This document shows positions 56,036-63,697 of a DNA stretch of 64,000 nt, one piece after another. The position numbers were made by a program, and so were the translations under genes. Positions within the stretch are counted from its first letter, which is position 1, and the number at the start of each line of letters is the position of its first letter. Where the stretch lies: positions 124,001 to 188,000 of the forward strand of contig NZ_FOVT01000005.1 of NCBI RefSeq assembly GCF_900115245.1, written 5' to 3'. The notes under the pieces are model-generated. The model saw only the letters and a program-made list of their open reading frames with translations, was not told where the DNA came from and did no database searches. The DNA is from Mesorhizobium sp. NFR06 (GTDB lineage Bacteria > Pseudomonadota > Alphaproteobacteria > Rhizobiales > Rhizobiaceae).

Positions 56036-58015
56036 ATGGAACGCTCGACCATCGTCAGAGTGCATGAAGGTTTGCACGCCCGTCCCGCCACGCGGTTCGT
56101 AAAACTCGCCAAGGGTTTCGAATCCGATGTCGAACTGGTCAAGGACGGCAAAGCGGTCAGCGCCAAGAGCTCGGTCAAGCTGATGCTGCTGGCGGTCAAG
56201 GAAAATCAGGAAGTCACCGTGCGCGCCAACGGCGCCGACGCCATCGAGGCGATCGAGGCGCTGATCGGCTATCTGGAGAACCCGCGCGCCGGTCTCGACG
56301 ACGAGAGCGAGGCGGGCGAGCCGGATGCCGCGGCCGTGACAGCGCCTCCGGAGGCCGTGCCGCCGGCGGCCGCCACGATCAACGGAACGCCGAAACTCCA
56401 GGGCGTCGCTGCCAGCGAAGGCGTGGCCATCGGGCCGGCCTTTGCGCATTTTCCGGCCGAGGTCGAAGGACCTGGCCGGCGCCTGCAACCTGGGGAGATC
56501 GACGGTGAGCTCGATCGGTTCCGTGGCGCCGTATCGACCGTCCAGCAGCGCATGGATCGCACGCTTGCCGAAGACAATCTCTCGGCGGGCGACCGCGGCA
56601 TCGTCGCGGCCTTGCGCGACATCGCCGCCGACGACAGCCTGACCGGCGAGGTCGAAAAACTCATTCGGGAGGGCGACGACGCAGTGTCGGCCGTTATCGG
56701 CGCAGCCTCTGCCATCGCCGCCGATTTCAGCGCGGTCGACGACCACTATCTCAACGCGAGGGCCGACGACGTCCACGCCGTCGGCCGCCAGATCTGCCTG
56801 GTGCTGCTCGGCCAGGACGAGGTCAGCCTGGAGACCATTCCTCAGGGCGCGATCCTGATTGCCGACGACATCGGCGCCTGGGACCTGGCGCGCGCGCCGC
56901 TGAAGCGCATCGGCGGCGTGGTCTGCGGCCATGGCGGCGCCACCTCGCATATCGCCATCATCGCGCGTTCGCACGGCATTCCGGCGGTGCTGGGCCTCGG
57001 CGAAAAGGTCAACGAATTGCGCACCGCCAGGGAGGTTGCGGTCGACGGCAATGCCGGGCATGTGATCGTCGATCCGGACGAGGCCGCGCGAGCGGATTTC
57101 ACCCGCCGGGTCGAGGCGGCGGCGCAAGAGCGCGCCGGCCTTACGGTATTCAAGAGCGTAACGCCCACCCGCGCCGACGGCACGGTGATCGAGGTCGCGG
57201 CCAATATCGGCTCGCTCGAGGAGATCGAGGCGGCGCAGGAGGCCGGCGCCATGGGCGTCGGACTGTTCCGCACCGAGCTGCTCTTCATGCGCCACATGCA
57301 TTTGCCGTCGGAAGACATGCAGGCTGAGACCTACGGCGCTCTGGCCAAGGCGTTCGCGCCGCACTCCGTCATCGTGCGCACGCTCGACATCGGCGGCGAC
57401 AAGCCGATCGCCGGCATCGAATTCCCCGACGAGGAAAATCCCTTCCTCGGCTGGCGCGGCATCCGCATGTGCCTGGACCGGCCAGACATCTTCAAGCGGC
57501 AGCTGCGCGCCCTGCTGCGTGCCGCCGTACACGGCAACATCAAGGTCATGCTGCCGATGGTTTCGGAGATTTCCGAAGTAGCGCGGACCCGTGCGCTGAT
57601 CGAAGAGTGCGCTGCCGAACTGAAGGCCGAAGGCTTACCGCATGCGGCCTTCGATCTCGGCGTGATGATAGAGACGCCCGCCGCCGTGCTGATCGCGCCG
57701 GCGCTGGCCAGGGAAGTGGCGTTCTTCTCGATCGGCACCAACGACCTGACCCAGTACATCATGGCCGCCGACCGCCTCAATCCGACGGTCGCCAAACTCA
57801 ACGACGTCACCAATCCGGCGGTGATGTCGGCGATCGAGCTGACGGCCCAGGCGGGCGTCGCCGCCGGCATCATGGTCGGCATGTGCGGCGAAGCGGCCGG
57901 ACGTCCGGATCTGATCCCGGCCTTCATCAAGATGGGGCTGACCGAGCTCAGCATGAGCCCGGCCTCGATCCAGCGCGCCAAGAAGACCATCGCGGCCATG
58001 GCGGCCGAACGATAG
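56036..58015 (+). CDS. HPr-Enzyme I fusion protein of the PTS
   Basis: 659 residues. HPr domain (1-88) with phospho-His14 in EGLHARPATRF; an Ala/Pro/Glu-rich linker (about 89-118); Enzyme I domain (about 120-659) with phospho-His305 in GGATSHIAIIARS, PEP-binding parts RTLDIGGDKPIAG and FSIGTNDLTQY, and active-site Cys617 in MVGMCGEAAG. It takes phosphate from PEP for the upstream EIIABC. It is distinct from the nitrogen-related PtsP, as no GAF domain is present. A fused HPr-EI encoded with its own EII genes makes the cluster a self-contained transport system. Confidence 0.95.
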   Translation: MERSTIVRVHEGLHARPATRFVKLAKGFESDVELVKDGKAVSAKSSVKLMLLAVKENQEVTVRANGADAIEAIEALIGYLENPRAGLDDESEAGEPDAAAVTAPPEAVPPAAATINGTPKLQGVAASEGVAIGPAFAHFPAEVEGPGRRLQPGEIDGELDRFRGAVSTVQQRMDRTLAEDNLSAGDRGIVAALRDIAADDSLTGEVEKLIREGDDAVSAVIGAASAIAADFSAVDDHYLNARADDVHAVGRQICLVLLGQDEVSLETIPQGAILIADDIGAWDLARAPLKRIGGVVCGHGGATSHIAIIARSHGIPAVLGLGEKVNELRTAREVAVDGNAGHVIVDPDEAARADFTRRVEAAAQERAGLTVFKSVTPTRADGTVIEVAANIGSLEEIEAAQEAGAMGVGLFRTELLFMRHMHLPSEDMQAETYGALAKAFAPHSVIVRTLDIGGDKPIAGIEFPDEENPFLGWRGIRMCLDRPDIFKRQLRALLRAAVHGNIKVMLPMVSEISEVARTRALIEECAAELKAEGLPHAAFDLGVMIETPAAVLIAPALAREVAFFSIGTNDLTQYIMAADRLNPTVAKLNDVTNPAVMSAIELTAQAGVAAGIMVGMCGEAAGRPDLIPAFIKMGLTELSMSPASIQRAKKTIAAMAAER

Positions 58016-58035
58016 CGGATCCTCGCGGGCGGCGG

Positions 58036-58842
58036 TTACGTCAGATGCGCAAGCAGGGTGGCGAGAACCGGTGTCAGTTCCTGCACCGCATTCGGCTGGG
58101 CGCAGGCCTGCCGGATGCGATCCTCCCGCACCTCGGCCGCCAGCACCGCGATCTCGAGAATGTCCGGCTCCGGCGGGCCATCGGCCTTCGTCGCCAGTCC
58201 GCAGGCAAGCACGACCGGCGCAAGACACTTGATGTCGACGGACAGGTCGCTGGGTATCGGCGAACCGATCTCGCCAGGCTGAACCGGACGGTGGTTGAGG
58301 CATTCGACAAGCAAGGCAGCGCAGGCTGCCGCGACCTGGTCGGTGGCTGCCGCGTCCGCCGTGGCGCCAGCCAGAAGATCGGCGTGACGCTTGCGCATGG
58401 CGGTGTGGACGGCGGAAAAACTCGCCTCGTGAACGCGGGGATTGTCGATGCCGTAGCCGGCGAGAATCGCACGGGTCAGATAATACATGTCGCGCCTGAA
58501 CTGCCGTTCGCCGCCGATCTGCCGGTCTTCATCGCCTTCCGGGAAATAAGTCCGCAGGCTTTTGACCATCGTGCCGTCGACCTTGAGCGGCCGGGAATGC
58601 GGAATGAAGGATTCCGCGATCGTCAGCGCCTCGTCGACTGCGCTTGCGGCATGGCCAAGCAGAGACTTGCCCGGGAACGGCGGCAGGTTGGCTATTTCGG
58701 GCGGCGGCTCGCCGGCGCTGTCATGGCGGCTTTGGCGGATGACGTCGCGCAGTTCCCGAAGCCGGTCCTTCAGGTTGGCTCGCACGTCCTCGGAGATTTG
58801 TCGCAGCATCGGCAATTGCCTCGAAATGCGGAAGCCCGTCAC
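58036..58842 (-). CDS. Protein of unknown function
   Basis: 268 residues, helical, Ala- and Arg-rich, with no TM segment. Begins MTGFRISRQLPMLRQISEDV; central YYLTRAILAGYGIDNPRVHE and AVHTAMRKRHADLLAGATAD; C-terminal part Ala/Leu-rich. I do not recognise the family. Encoded convergent to the HPr-EI gene and divergent from the SorC-type regulator, so it may share the regulator's promoter region. Confidence 0.55.
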   Translation of the reverse strand: MTGFRISRQLPMLRQISEDVRANLKDRLRELRDVIRQSRHDSAGEPPPEIANLPPFPGKSLLGHAASAVDEALTIAESFIPHSRPLKVDGTMVKSLRTYFPEGDEDRQIGGERQFRRDMYYLTRAILAGYGIDNPRVHEASFSAVHTAMRKRHADLLAGATADAAATDQVAAACAALLVECLNHRPVQPGEIGSPIPSDLSVDIKCLAPVVLACGLATKADGPPEPDILEIAVLAAEVREDRIRQACAQPNAVQELTPVLATLLAHLT

Positions 58843-58963
58843 GGCTCGGGAGCGTCAGCCACCCTCTCTAGATTGTTCGTGTCGATTGGTAGATCAATAG
58901 ACGATATTTAACCAGCATGCAGAATCGGCGGCGCCGCTATCGTCGCCGGGTTTGGAGGGGAAA

Positions 58964-59977
58964 TTGGGCAGGCGACGGCAGGGCGAATCCGAAAGCGGCG
59001 GGGCGGTGGCGGAGGCATCCGAGCAGATCGTCAATGAGAGCCGGACCGATCGCCTCAGGATCCGCGCCGCCTGGATGTATTTCGTCGAGCAGATGACGCA
59101 GAATGAGATCGCCGACGTGCTCGGCGTCGGCCGCGTCACCATCGTGCGCATGCTTGCCGAGGCAAGGGCGCGCAACGAGGTGAAGATCACCATCGAGAGC
59201 GAGCTCCTGGAGATCGTGCGGTTGGAGCGCGCGCTGGAAAAAACCTTCGGCCTGCAGCAGGCGCTGGTGGCGCCGCTCACCGACCCCAACGCCGATCCGA
59301 TCCCGGCAATTGCCGCCAAGACCGGCATGTTCCTGTCCGACGCGATGAAGTCCGGCATGCAGGTCGGCGTCGGCTGGGGTGTGACGCTGTTCAATTCCCT
59401 GCCGTTCATCAGCGCCAAATCGCTGACCGATTTCAAGGTGATTTCGCTGCTTGGCGGTGTCGGCGTCGCACGCCGGGTCAACCCGGCCGAGTTCGCCTGG
59501 CGCTTCGCCCAGATCTTCCAGGGTGACGGCTATCTGATGCCGACGCCGGCCGTCGTCGACAGCGTCGAGACCAAGATAGCATTGGTCGAGCGCTGCGGCC
59601 TGCAGGAGATCTTCGAAATGGCCGACTCGCTCGACGCCGTTCTTTTGAGCGTCGGCGGCATCGCTTCGGCCACCACCTTCTCGCGCGGCGGTTTTCTCAA
59701 GGAAGCGGACCGGGAGGCCCTGCTTGCGCGTGGCGCCGTCGGCGATCTTCTGTTCCATTTCTTCGACCGCAACGGCGATCTGGTCGACCATCCCGTCAAC
59801 AGCCATGTGATGTCGGTTGATGTCGACCGCCTGCGCAAGGCGCCGATCCGCATCCTCACCTCCGGTGGCGCGGAAAAGACCGCGGCGCTGCTCGGCGCCA
59901 TGAACCTGATTGCGCCGACCATCCTGATCACCGACGAGGAAAGCGCGCGCCGCATGTTGGCCGGGCATGCGGCTTAA
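58964..59977 (+). CDS. SorC-family (DeoR-type sugar-phosphate sensing) transcriptional regulator
   Basis: About 337 residues. The HTH reads IRAAWMYFVEQMTQNEIADV then LGVGRVTIVRMLAEARARNE. The sugar-binding domain includes GVGWGVTLFNSLPFISAKSL and KVISLLGGVG, and the C-terminal DRNGDLVDHPVNSHVMSV, all typical of SorC/CggR/DeoR regulators that bind phosphorylated sugars. A TTG at 58964 follows GGAGGGG; a TTG at 58952 and downstream codons are alternatives. It is the likely sensor of the phosphorylated PTS product. Confidence 0.85.
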   Translation: MGRRRQGESESGGAVAEASEQIVNESRTDRLRIRAAWMYFVEQMTQNEIADVLGVGRVTIVRMLAEARARNEVKITIESELLEIVRLERALEKTFGLQQALVAPLTDPNADPIPAIAAKTGMFLSDAMKSGMQVGVGWGVTLFNSLPFISAKSLTDFKVISLLGGVGVARRVNPAEFAWRFAQIFQGDGYLMPTPAVVDSVETKIALVERCGLQEIFEMADSLDAVLLSVGGIASATTFSRGGFLKEADREALLARGAVGDLLFHFFDRNGDLVDHPVNSHVMSVDVDRLRKAPIRILTSGGAEKTAALLGAMNLIAPTILITDEESARRMLAGHAA

Positions 59978-60040
59978 GCGGCCGGAATGAACCGGCACGG
60001 ATGATTCGTGCCGCCTTCGTGGGGATTTCAAGAACTTAAA

Positions 60041-60065
60041 TGGTCGGAGTGGCCGGATTCGAACC
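60041..60065 (-). repeat. 25-bp direct repeat of the tRNA-Pro 3' end (attL-like)
   Basis: Identical to 61765-61789, which is the last 25 nt of the tRNA-Pro gene including the CCA end. It is not a complete tRNA; sequence beyond it does not fold as one. It marks the far end of an element that integrated into the tRNA gene. Confidence 0.9.
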
Positions 60066-60206
60066 TTATCCGGAGTCCTTATGTCCAGTGAGTGTGTAGA
60101 TTGAATTTTCGAGGCTACCGGACCGCTTTCTCGATACCGCGCTCCGGCCCGATTAGCCAGCGCCGACTTCCGTTTGGAAGCGCCTACGTCCGTGTCACCC
60201 CTGTAA

Positions 60207-60455
60207 CATGACCTAACTCATGCTCGCCCGCTTCCTGGCCATTACGCTCAGGGAAGGATTCGTGGTCGACGCAAGGACGGGCTGCCGATCCGTCTCGCCA
60301 ATCTCGCGTTCGGACAGGACGACCGTGGGGGCATGATTGTAATAGAGGGACAAGCGCCGCATGATGGTCGCGTCGGCAAGCGGCGCGCGGCGATCACGGT
60401 AGAGGAGGTCGCGCGTGTATTGGGTGAGCTCAGCCGCCTAGCGGTGAAAGGCTGA
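60207..60455 (+). pseudogene. 5'-truncated ORF remnant
   Basis: A frame open from 60207 to TGA 60453-60455 without a convincing start. It encodes RKDGLPIRLANLAFGQDDRG, GMIVIEGQAPHDGRVGKRRA and AITVEEVARVLGELSRL, which has the composition of a real protein end. Family not recognised. It may be the C-terminal fragment of a gene cut by island rearrangement. Confidence 0.4.
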
Positions 60456-60609
60456 CGGAAGGCATCCAGCACTAAGCCGTCGGACGTCTGGTCAGCCCGA
60501 CCGAGTTTTGGACCCGAAGCCGACATTCCGCGAGGGAGTCATTGTCGCACCGAGACCACAACTAGCCTTAGCTCAGCAGCGTTTCGGGTGGCACAGAGAG
60601 GATCAGGGA

Positions 60610-61461
60610 ATGACAGCCGATCTAAGGTTCGAGTTAATCCGCCGTACCGTGGCGGAAGCCGTCGCGAATGAGGGTGAAGTGGCAGGAAGGCTTGAGCGAG
60701 CGCAGCAATTGTCCGCCGGGCACCCCGATGCCCTTGCCGCCATTGAGCGCCTCCGACCGATGGTGCAGACGCACCGCGCTCAGCTTGCTACCTACCTCGA
60801 GGAGTCCGGTGGGACCGAGCCGAGCGGCGAGATGACCAGTCCTCTGTCCGCATCGCCGGAGTCCAACGCACTCTCCGAGGCGCTGCGGGACCTATCCCTG
60901 GCGTTCCACAACTGCGCACTCGGCTACGCGATGCTGTTCGAGGTGGCGCTTCGGCTCTATGAGCCGCGTCTCAGGGAGATCGCGCCGAGGCATCTGAAGG
61001 CGCATGCCGACGCCGCACTATCCACGGCGCGGCTGTTGCCAGGGGTCGTGGCTCGGCAGCTCGCCCAGGACGGGCTTCACTGCGCATGTCTCTGCCCCAT
61101 GTGCGGTCTCGGTGCCTGCGGCTGCGTGGACTATGGCACCCAAACCCTGACCACCGCCTGGCGCGATGCGGCTGCATCTCGGCCTGGTCTCCCCTGGCCT
61201 TCTGAAGTCCCGACCGAGTCGGAGCCGCCCGCTTTCGTCCTCCAAACTCCCAAGCCGGATAGCCAGCTGGCGCGGGCCGGAGTGCTAGGGGGAGAACTAG
61301 TCCTCGCGGTTGATGGCCAACAGGTGCGCGGCTTCTGGGACGTTCAGGTTGCGATCCGCAAGCACTCGCTCGGGGACGAGGTGGGTCTCCTGATCCAGCG
61401 CGGTTCGGAAACTCCTCGCGAGCTTAAGTGCCAGCACGTAAGCGAGTATCCGAAGACATAA
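60610..61461 (+). CDS. Cys-cluster protein with C-terminal PDZ domain
   Basis: 283 residues. The N-terminal two thirds are helical (FELIRRTVAEAVANEGEVAG). A cysteine cluster, GLHCACLCPMCGLGACGCVD (six Cys, about residues 160-180), suggests a metal site. The C-terminal 60 residues resemble a PDZ domain: RAGVLGGELVLAVDGQQVRG then VQVAIRKHSLGDEVGLLIQR. No signal peptide, so it is predicted cytosolic. It is the only intact gene of the tRNA island. ATG 60610 follows GAGAGGATCAGGGA. Family not recognised. Confidence 0.65.
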   Translation: MTADLRFELIRRTVAEAVANEGEVAGRLERAQQLSAGHPDALAAIERLRPMVQTHRAQLATYLEESGGTEPSGEMTSPLSASPESNALSEALRDLSLAFHNCALGYAMLFEVALRLYEPRLREIAPRHLKAHADAALSTARLLPGVVARQLAQDGLHCACLCPMCGLGACGCVDYGTQTLTTAWRDAAASRPGLPWPSEVPTESEPPAFVLQTPKPDSQLARAGVLGGELVLAVDGQQVRGFWDVQVAIRKHSLGDEVGLLIQRGSETPRELKCQHVSEYPKT

Positions 61462-61764
61462 GAGGGGGCGTCTGACGTCGTCTCGGCTAACAAGGCAGTG
61501 GAGCTGTCCGCTGGCGCGCGTTCGGCGTCCTTGGATCATGTGCCACGACTGGAGCGTCCCTTCTGTGACGTTCGAACGAGCGCGATTTCCAAGGTTAATC
61601 CGGGTACCAAATGTCTGATTTTATCCACTAGACTAATTCAGAAAGTGACCACGTCCCACCCCCGGGCAGCAAAGCGGGTGGCTGTCCGCTCCCCAGCCGT
61701 TACCCTGATCGGCTGGTCGAATGTTATCTGAGAGATGGACCCCCGATTAAGTCCTTGTTTTAAT
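61462..61764. other. Non-coding part of the island
   Basis: 303 bp without a supported gene. G+C content looks lower toward 61580-61640. Nothing recognisable apart from the adjacent tRNA. Confidence 0.4.
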
Positions 61765-61841
<77 letters not shown>

Positions 61842-62176
61842 GACCGCGCAAAGCCCTATATTCTCAAGGGTTCAGAAGCAAGAGGTGAATTCGTCGAAAT
61901 TGGCGAAATGGGAACAAACAGTGTCTCGGTGTGCCTTTGGTGACCAAAAGTCACACCGAAAATCACACCGGATGTTCCAGTTATGTTCTGAGCGGCTAAG
62001 GCGCCTACCGCGGCGACGGTCACGAAGATCAGCCGTCGCGGCGCGCTCGCCCATCGCAGAGCGCGCGAACGCTTCGCGCCGGTGCGCTTTCGCCACTGAT
62101 CCGAACGATTGTCGTGCCGAGACCTGTCCAAGCCCTTCTCCCCGGCAGGAGAATGCTCCCAAAACCGGCGATGAGT
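61842..62176. other. Gene-free region upstream of tRNA-Pro
   Basis: 335 bp. The part next to the tRNA should contain its promoter. The repeats TCACACCG(A/G) at 61950-61970 are short. No supported ORF. Confidence 0.4.
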
Positions 62177-62362
62177 CTAGGAGGGGTCAACTTCTAGCTG
62201 TTCGTGTGCCGGTTGCTGATGCCAGATCACCTGGCGCAAGTCGCGCCTGTCTACCGCCTGACTGCAGGTGGGGCAGCGATAAAAATGGTCTACTTCGCTT
62301 TTAGGCTCTCCGCCATATCGTTTGCCAACGATTGGCAGGCCGAGATCGGAGAGCTTCGTCAC
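62177..62362 (-). CDS. Small zinc-ribbon-like protein
   Basis: 61 residues from a GTG that overlaps the stop of the DUF3606 gene (GTGA). Contains FYRCPTCSQAVDRRDLRQVI followed by WHQQPAHEQLEV: one CxxC pair plus two His residues that could bind zinc. Such small proteins occur in rhizobia; function unknown. Confidence 0.6.
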   Translation of the reverse strand: MTKLSDLGLPIVGKRYGGEPKSEVDHFYRCPTCSQAVDRRDLRQVIWHQQPAHEQLEVDPS

Positions 62363-62544
62363 CCCCGCAGCTTCCTAGCCTCGCGCTCCAATATCTTGCG
62401 ATCGTTGCCGTGCTCGCCGATCAGTTGCCGGACCTGGTCGGGCGTTATGCGGTGCTGCTTCGCGAAATATTGGACTTCATAATCTTCGTCGGCTGACACG
62501 CGGTCGCGGTCCCGGAAATCTCTCTTGGTTTTGTCGTCGGCCAT
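62359..62544 (-). CDS. DUF3606 domain protein
   Basis: 61 residues matching DUF3606: MADDKTKRDFRDRDRVSADE, then DYEVQYFAKQHRITPDQVRQ and LIGEHGNDRKILEREARKL. A small soluble helical protein of unknown function, common in rhizobia. RBS GAGGA upstream of ATG 62544. Translationally coupled to the zinc-ribbon ORF and divergent from the DNA ligase. Confidence 0.85.
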   Translation of the reverse strand: MADDKTKRDFRDRDRVSADEDYEVQYFAKQHRITPDQVRQLIGEHGNDRKILEREARKLRG

Positions 62545-62676
62545 GGCTGTTCCTCCTGGGCAGAAAAAACAGCGACAGGGGCGCGAAGGTTCCGTCATTG
62601 CTTTTTCAGCGATTGCTAACGGAACGCTTAAGGCTGTGCGATATTGATTCAAATTGTTGGGTTGGAGTGCTTGTGC

Positions 62677-63555
62677 GTGCGCAAATCCGCCGGCGGTGTT
62701 CGGTTGTCCTTCATTCGTCCGATGGAGCCGGAGTTGATGGAGCAGCCCCCCATGGGCGACGCCTGGAGCCACGAGGTCAAATTCGACGGCTACCGGACCC
62801 AGGTCATCAAGGATGCTGACGGCGTCCGTCTCTATACGAAGACCGGCATCGACTGGACGTCGAAATATCGGCCGCTTGCCGCGGAGGCGAACAAGCTCGG
62901 GGCGGAAAGCTTCATCATCGAAAGTGAGACGATCGTCACCAACGAGGCGGGACTTTCCGACTTCCACGCATTGCGCTCGGCGATCACCAGGCGCCCGCAA
63001 GACCTTTACCTGGTCGCGTTCGATCTCCTGCATCTCAACAGCCACGACCTACGTGATATGCCGCTTAAAGACCGTCGGGAGATCCTGCAGGCGCTGATCC
63101 CCGCCGGTGGACGCATCCAGTTCAGCGAAGCTCTGCCCGGCACCGGCGATGCCGTCTACCATCTGGCCTGCGAAGTAGGCTTGGAGGGCATCGTTTCGAA
63201 GCGGTTGGACAGCGTCTATCGCAGCGGGTCTACGATGAGTTGGCGCAAGGTCAAATGCTACATCGAGAAGGAAATGGACATCGTCGGCGTGAAGCGGGAG
63301 ACGGGCAAGCCGGCAATGGTGCTCATGGCCGACAACGGCCGCTATATGGGCGGCGCCTTCGTCACCTTCAAAGCCGACAAGCGGCAGGCACTATGGGACC
63401 GCGTTCAGGGCAAGACCGGCGCGCCCCCACCGAAAGGCTTGGCGAAGGAAAAGGCCGAATGGCTGAAGCCCGGATTGGTCGGCCGGGTCAAGTTCCTGAA
63501 GGGCGAGGCGAGGTTGCGCCACGCCTCTCTGAAGGACTTCTGGCAAATCCAATGA
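62677..63555 (+). CDS. ATP-dependent DNA ligase, LigD ligase-domain type
   Basis: About 292 residues: an adenylation domain (about 10-200) and OB-fold domain (about 200-290). The nucleophilic lysine is in HEVKFDGYR (Lys35 from this start). Other ligase motifs: FIIESETIV (III), GLEGIVSKR (IV) and SWRKVKCY (V). The polymerase and phosphoesterase domains of full LigD are absent, so it is a stand-alone ligase as found in several copies in rhizobia, linked to Ku-dependent end joining. The start is uncertain: a TTG at 62644, or other TTG/GTG codons before the conserved FIRPMEPEL, are possible. Confidence 0.88.
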   Translation: MRKSAGGVRLSFIRPMEPELMEQPPMGDAWSHEVKFDGYRTQVIKDADGVRLYTKTGIDWTSKYRPLAAEANKLGAESFIIESETIVTNEAGLSDFHALRSAITRRPQDLYLVAFDLLHLNSHDLRDMPLKDRREILQALIPAGGRIQFSEALPGTGDAVYHLACEVGLEGIVSKRLDSVYRSGSTMSWRKVKCYIEKEMDIVGVKRETGKPAMVLMADNGRYMGGAFVTFKADKRQALWDRVQGKTGAPPPKGLAKEKAEWLKPGLVGRVKFLKGEARLRHASLKDFWQIQ

Positions 63556-63697
63556 AGATACGCCTAGACGGCACTGTTGCAGATAATTATATTAGGCATC
63601 TCTAAAATAGATATGAGCCGCTCGGCTTCAGATTGCGCCAATGAGCCTGCATTCGTGCTCTGATTTGTTGTGCTTTTTCATTCGGAGGGGACGCAGC

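Larger units (their letters stand above)
60066..61764. mobile_element. Integrated island remnant at tRNA-Pro
   Basis: The 1.7 kb between the two 25-bp repeats is on the 3' side of the tRNA-Pro gene, as expected for tyrosine-integrase elements. Contents: a 5'-truncated reading frame (60207-60455), a PDZ-domain gene (60610-61461) and non-coding sequence. No integrase is visible, so the island is probably a deletion remnant or a passively mobilised piece. Confidence 0.65.

Noticed and set aside
60041..60120. A second tRNA gene
   Set aside because: Only the 25-nt 3' end matches tRNA-Pro; no anticodon arm or 5' acceptor strand follows. Treated as an att-like repeat.
61872..62162. 96-codon ORF upstream of tRNA-Pro
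   Set aside because: No RBS, no recognisable motif, and shadow-like Arg/Ala composition.
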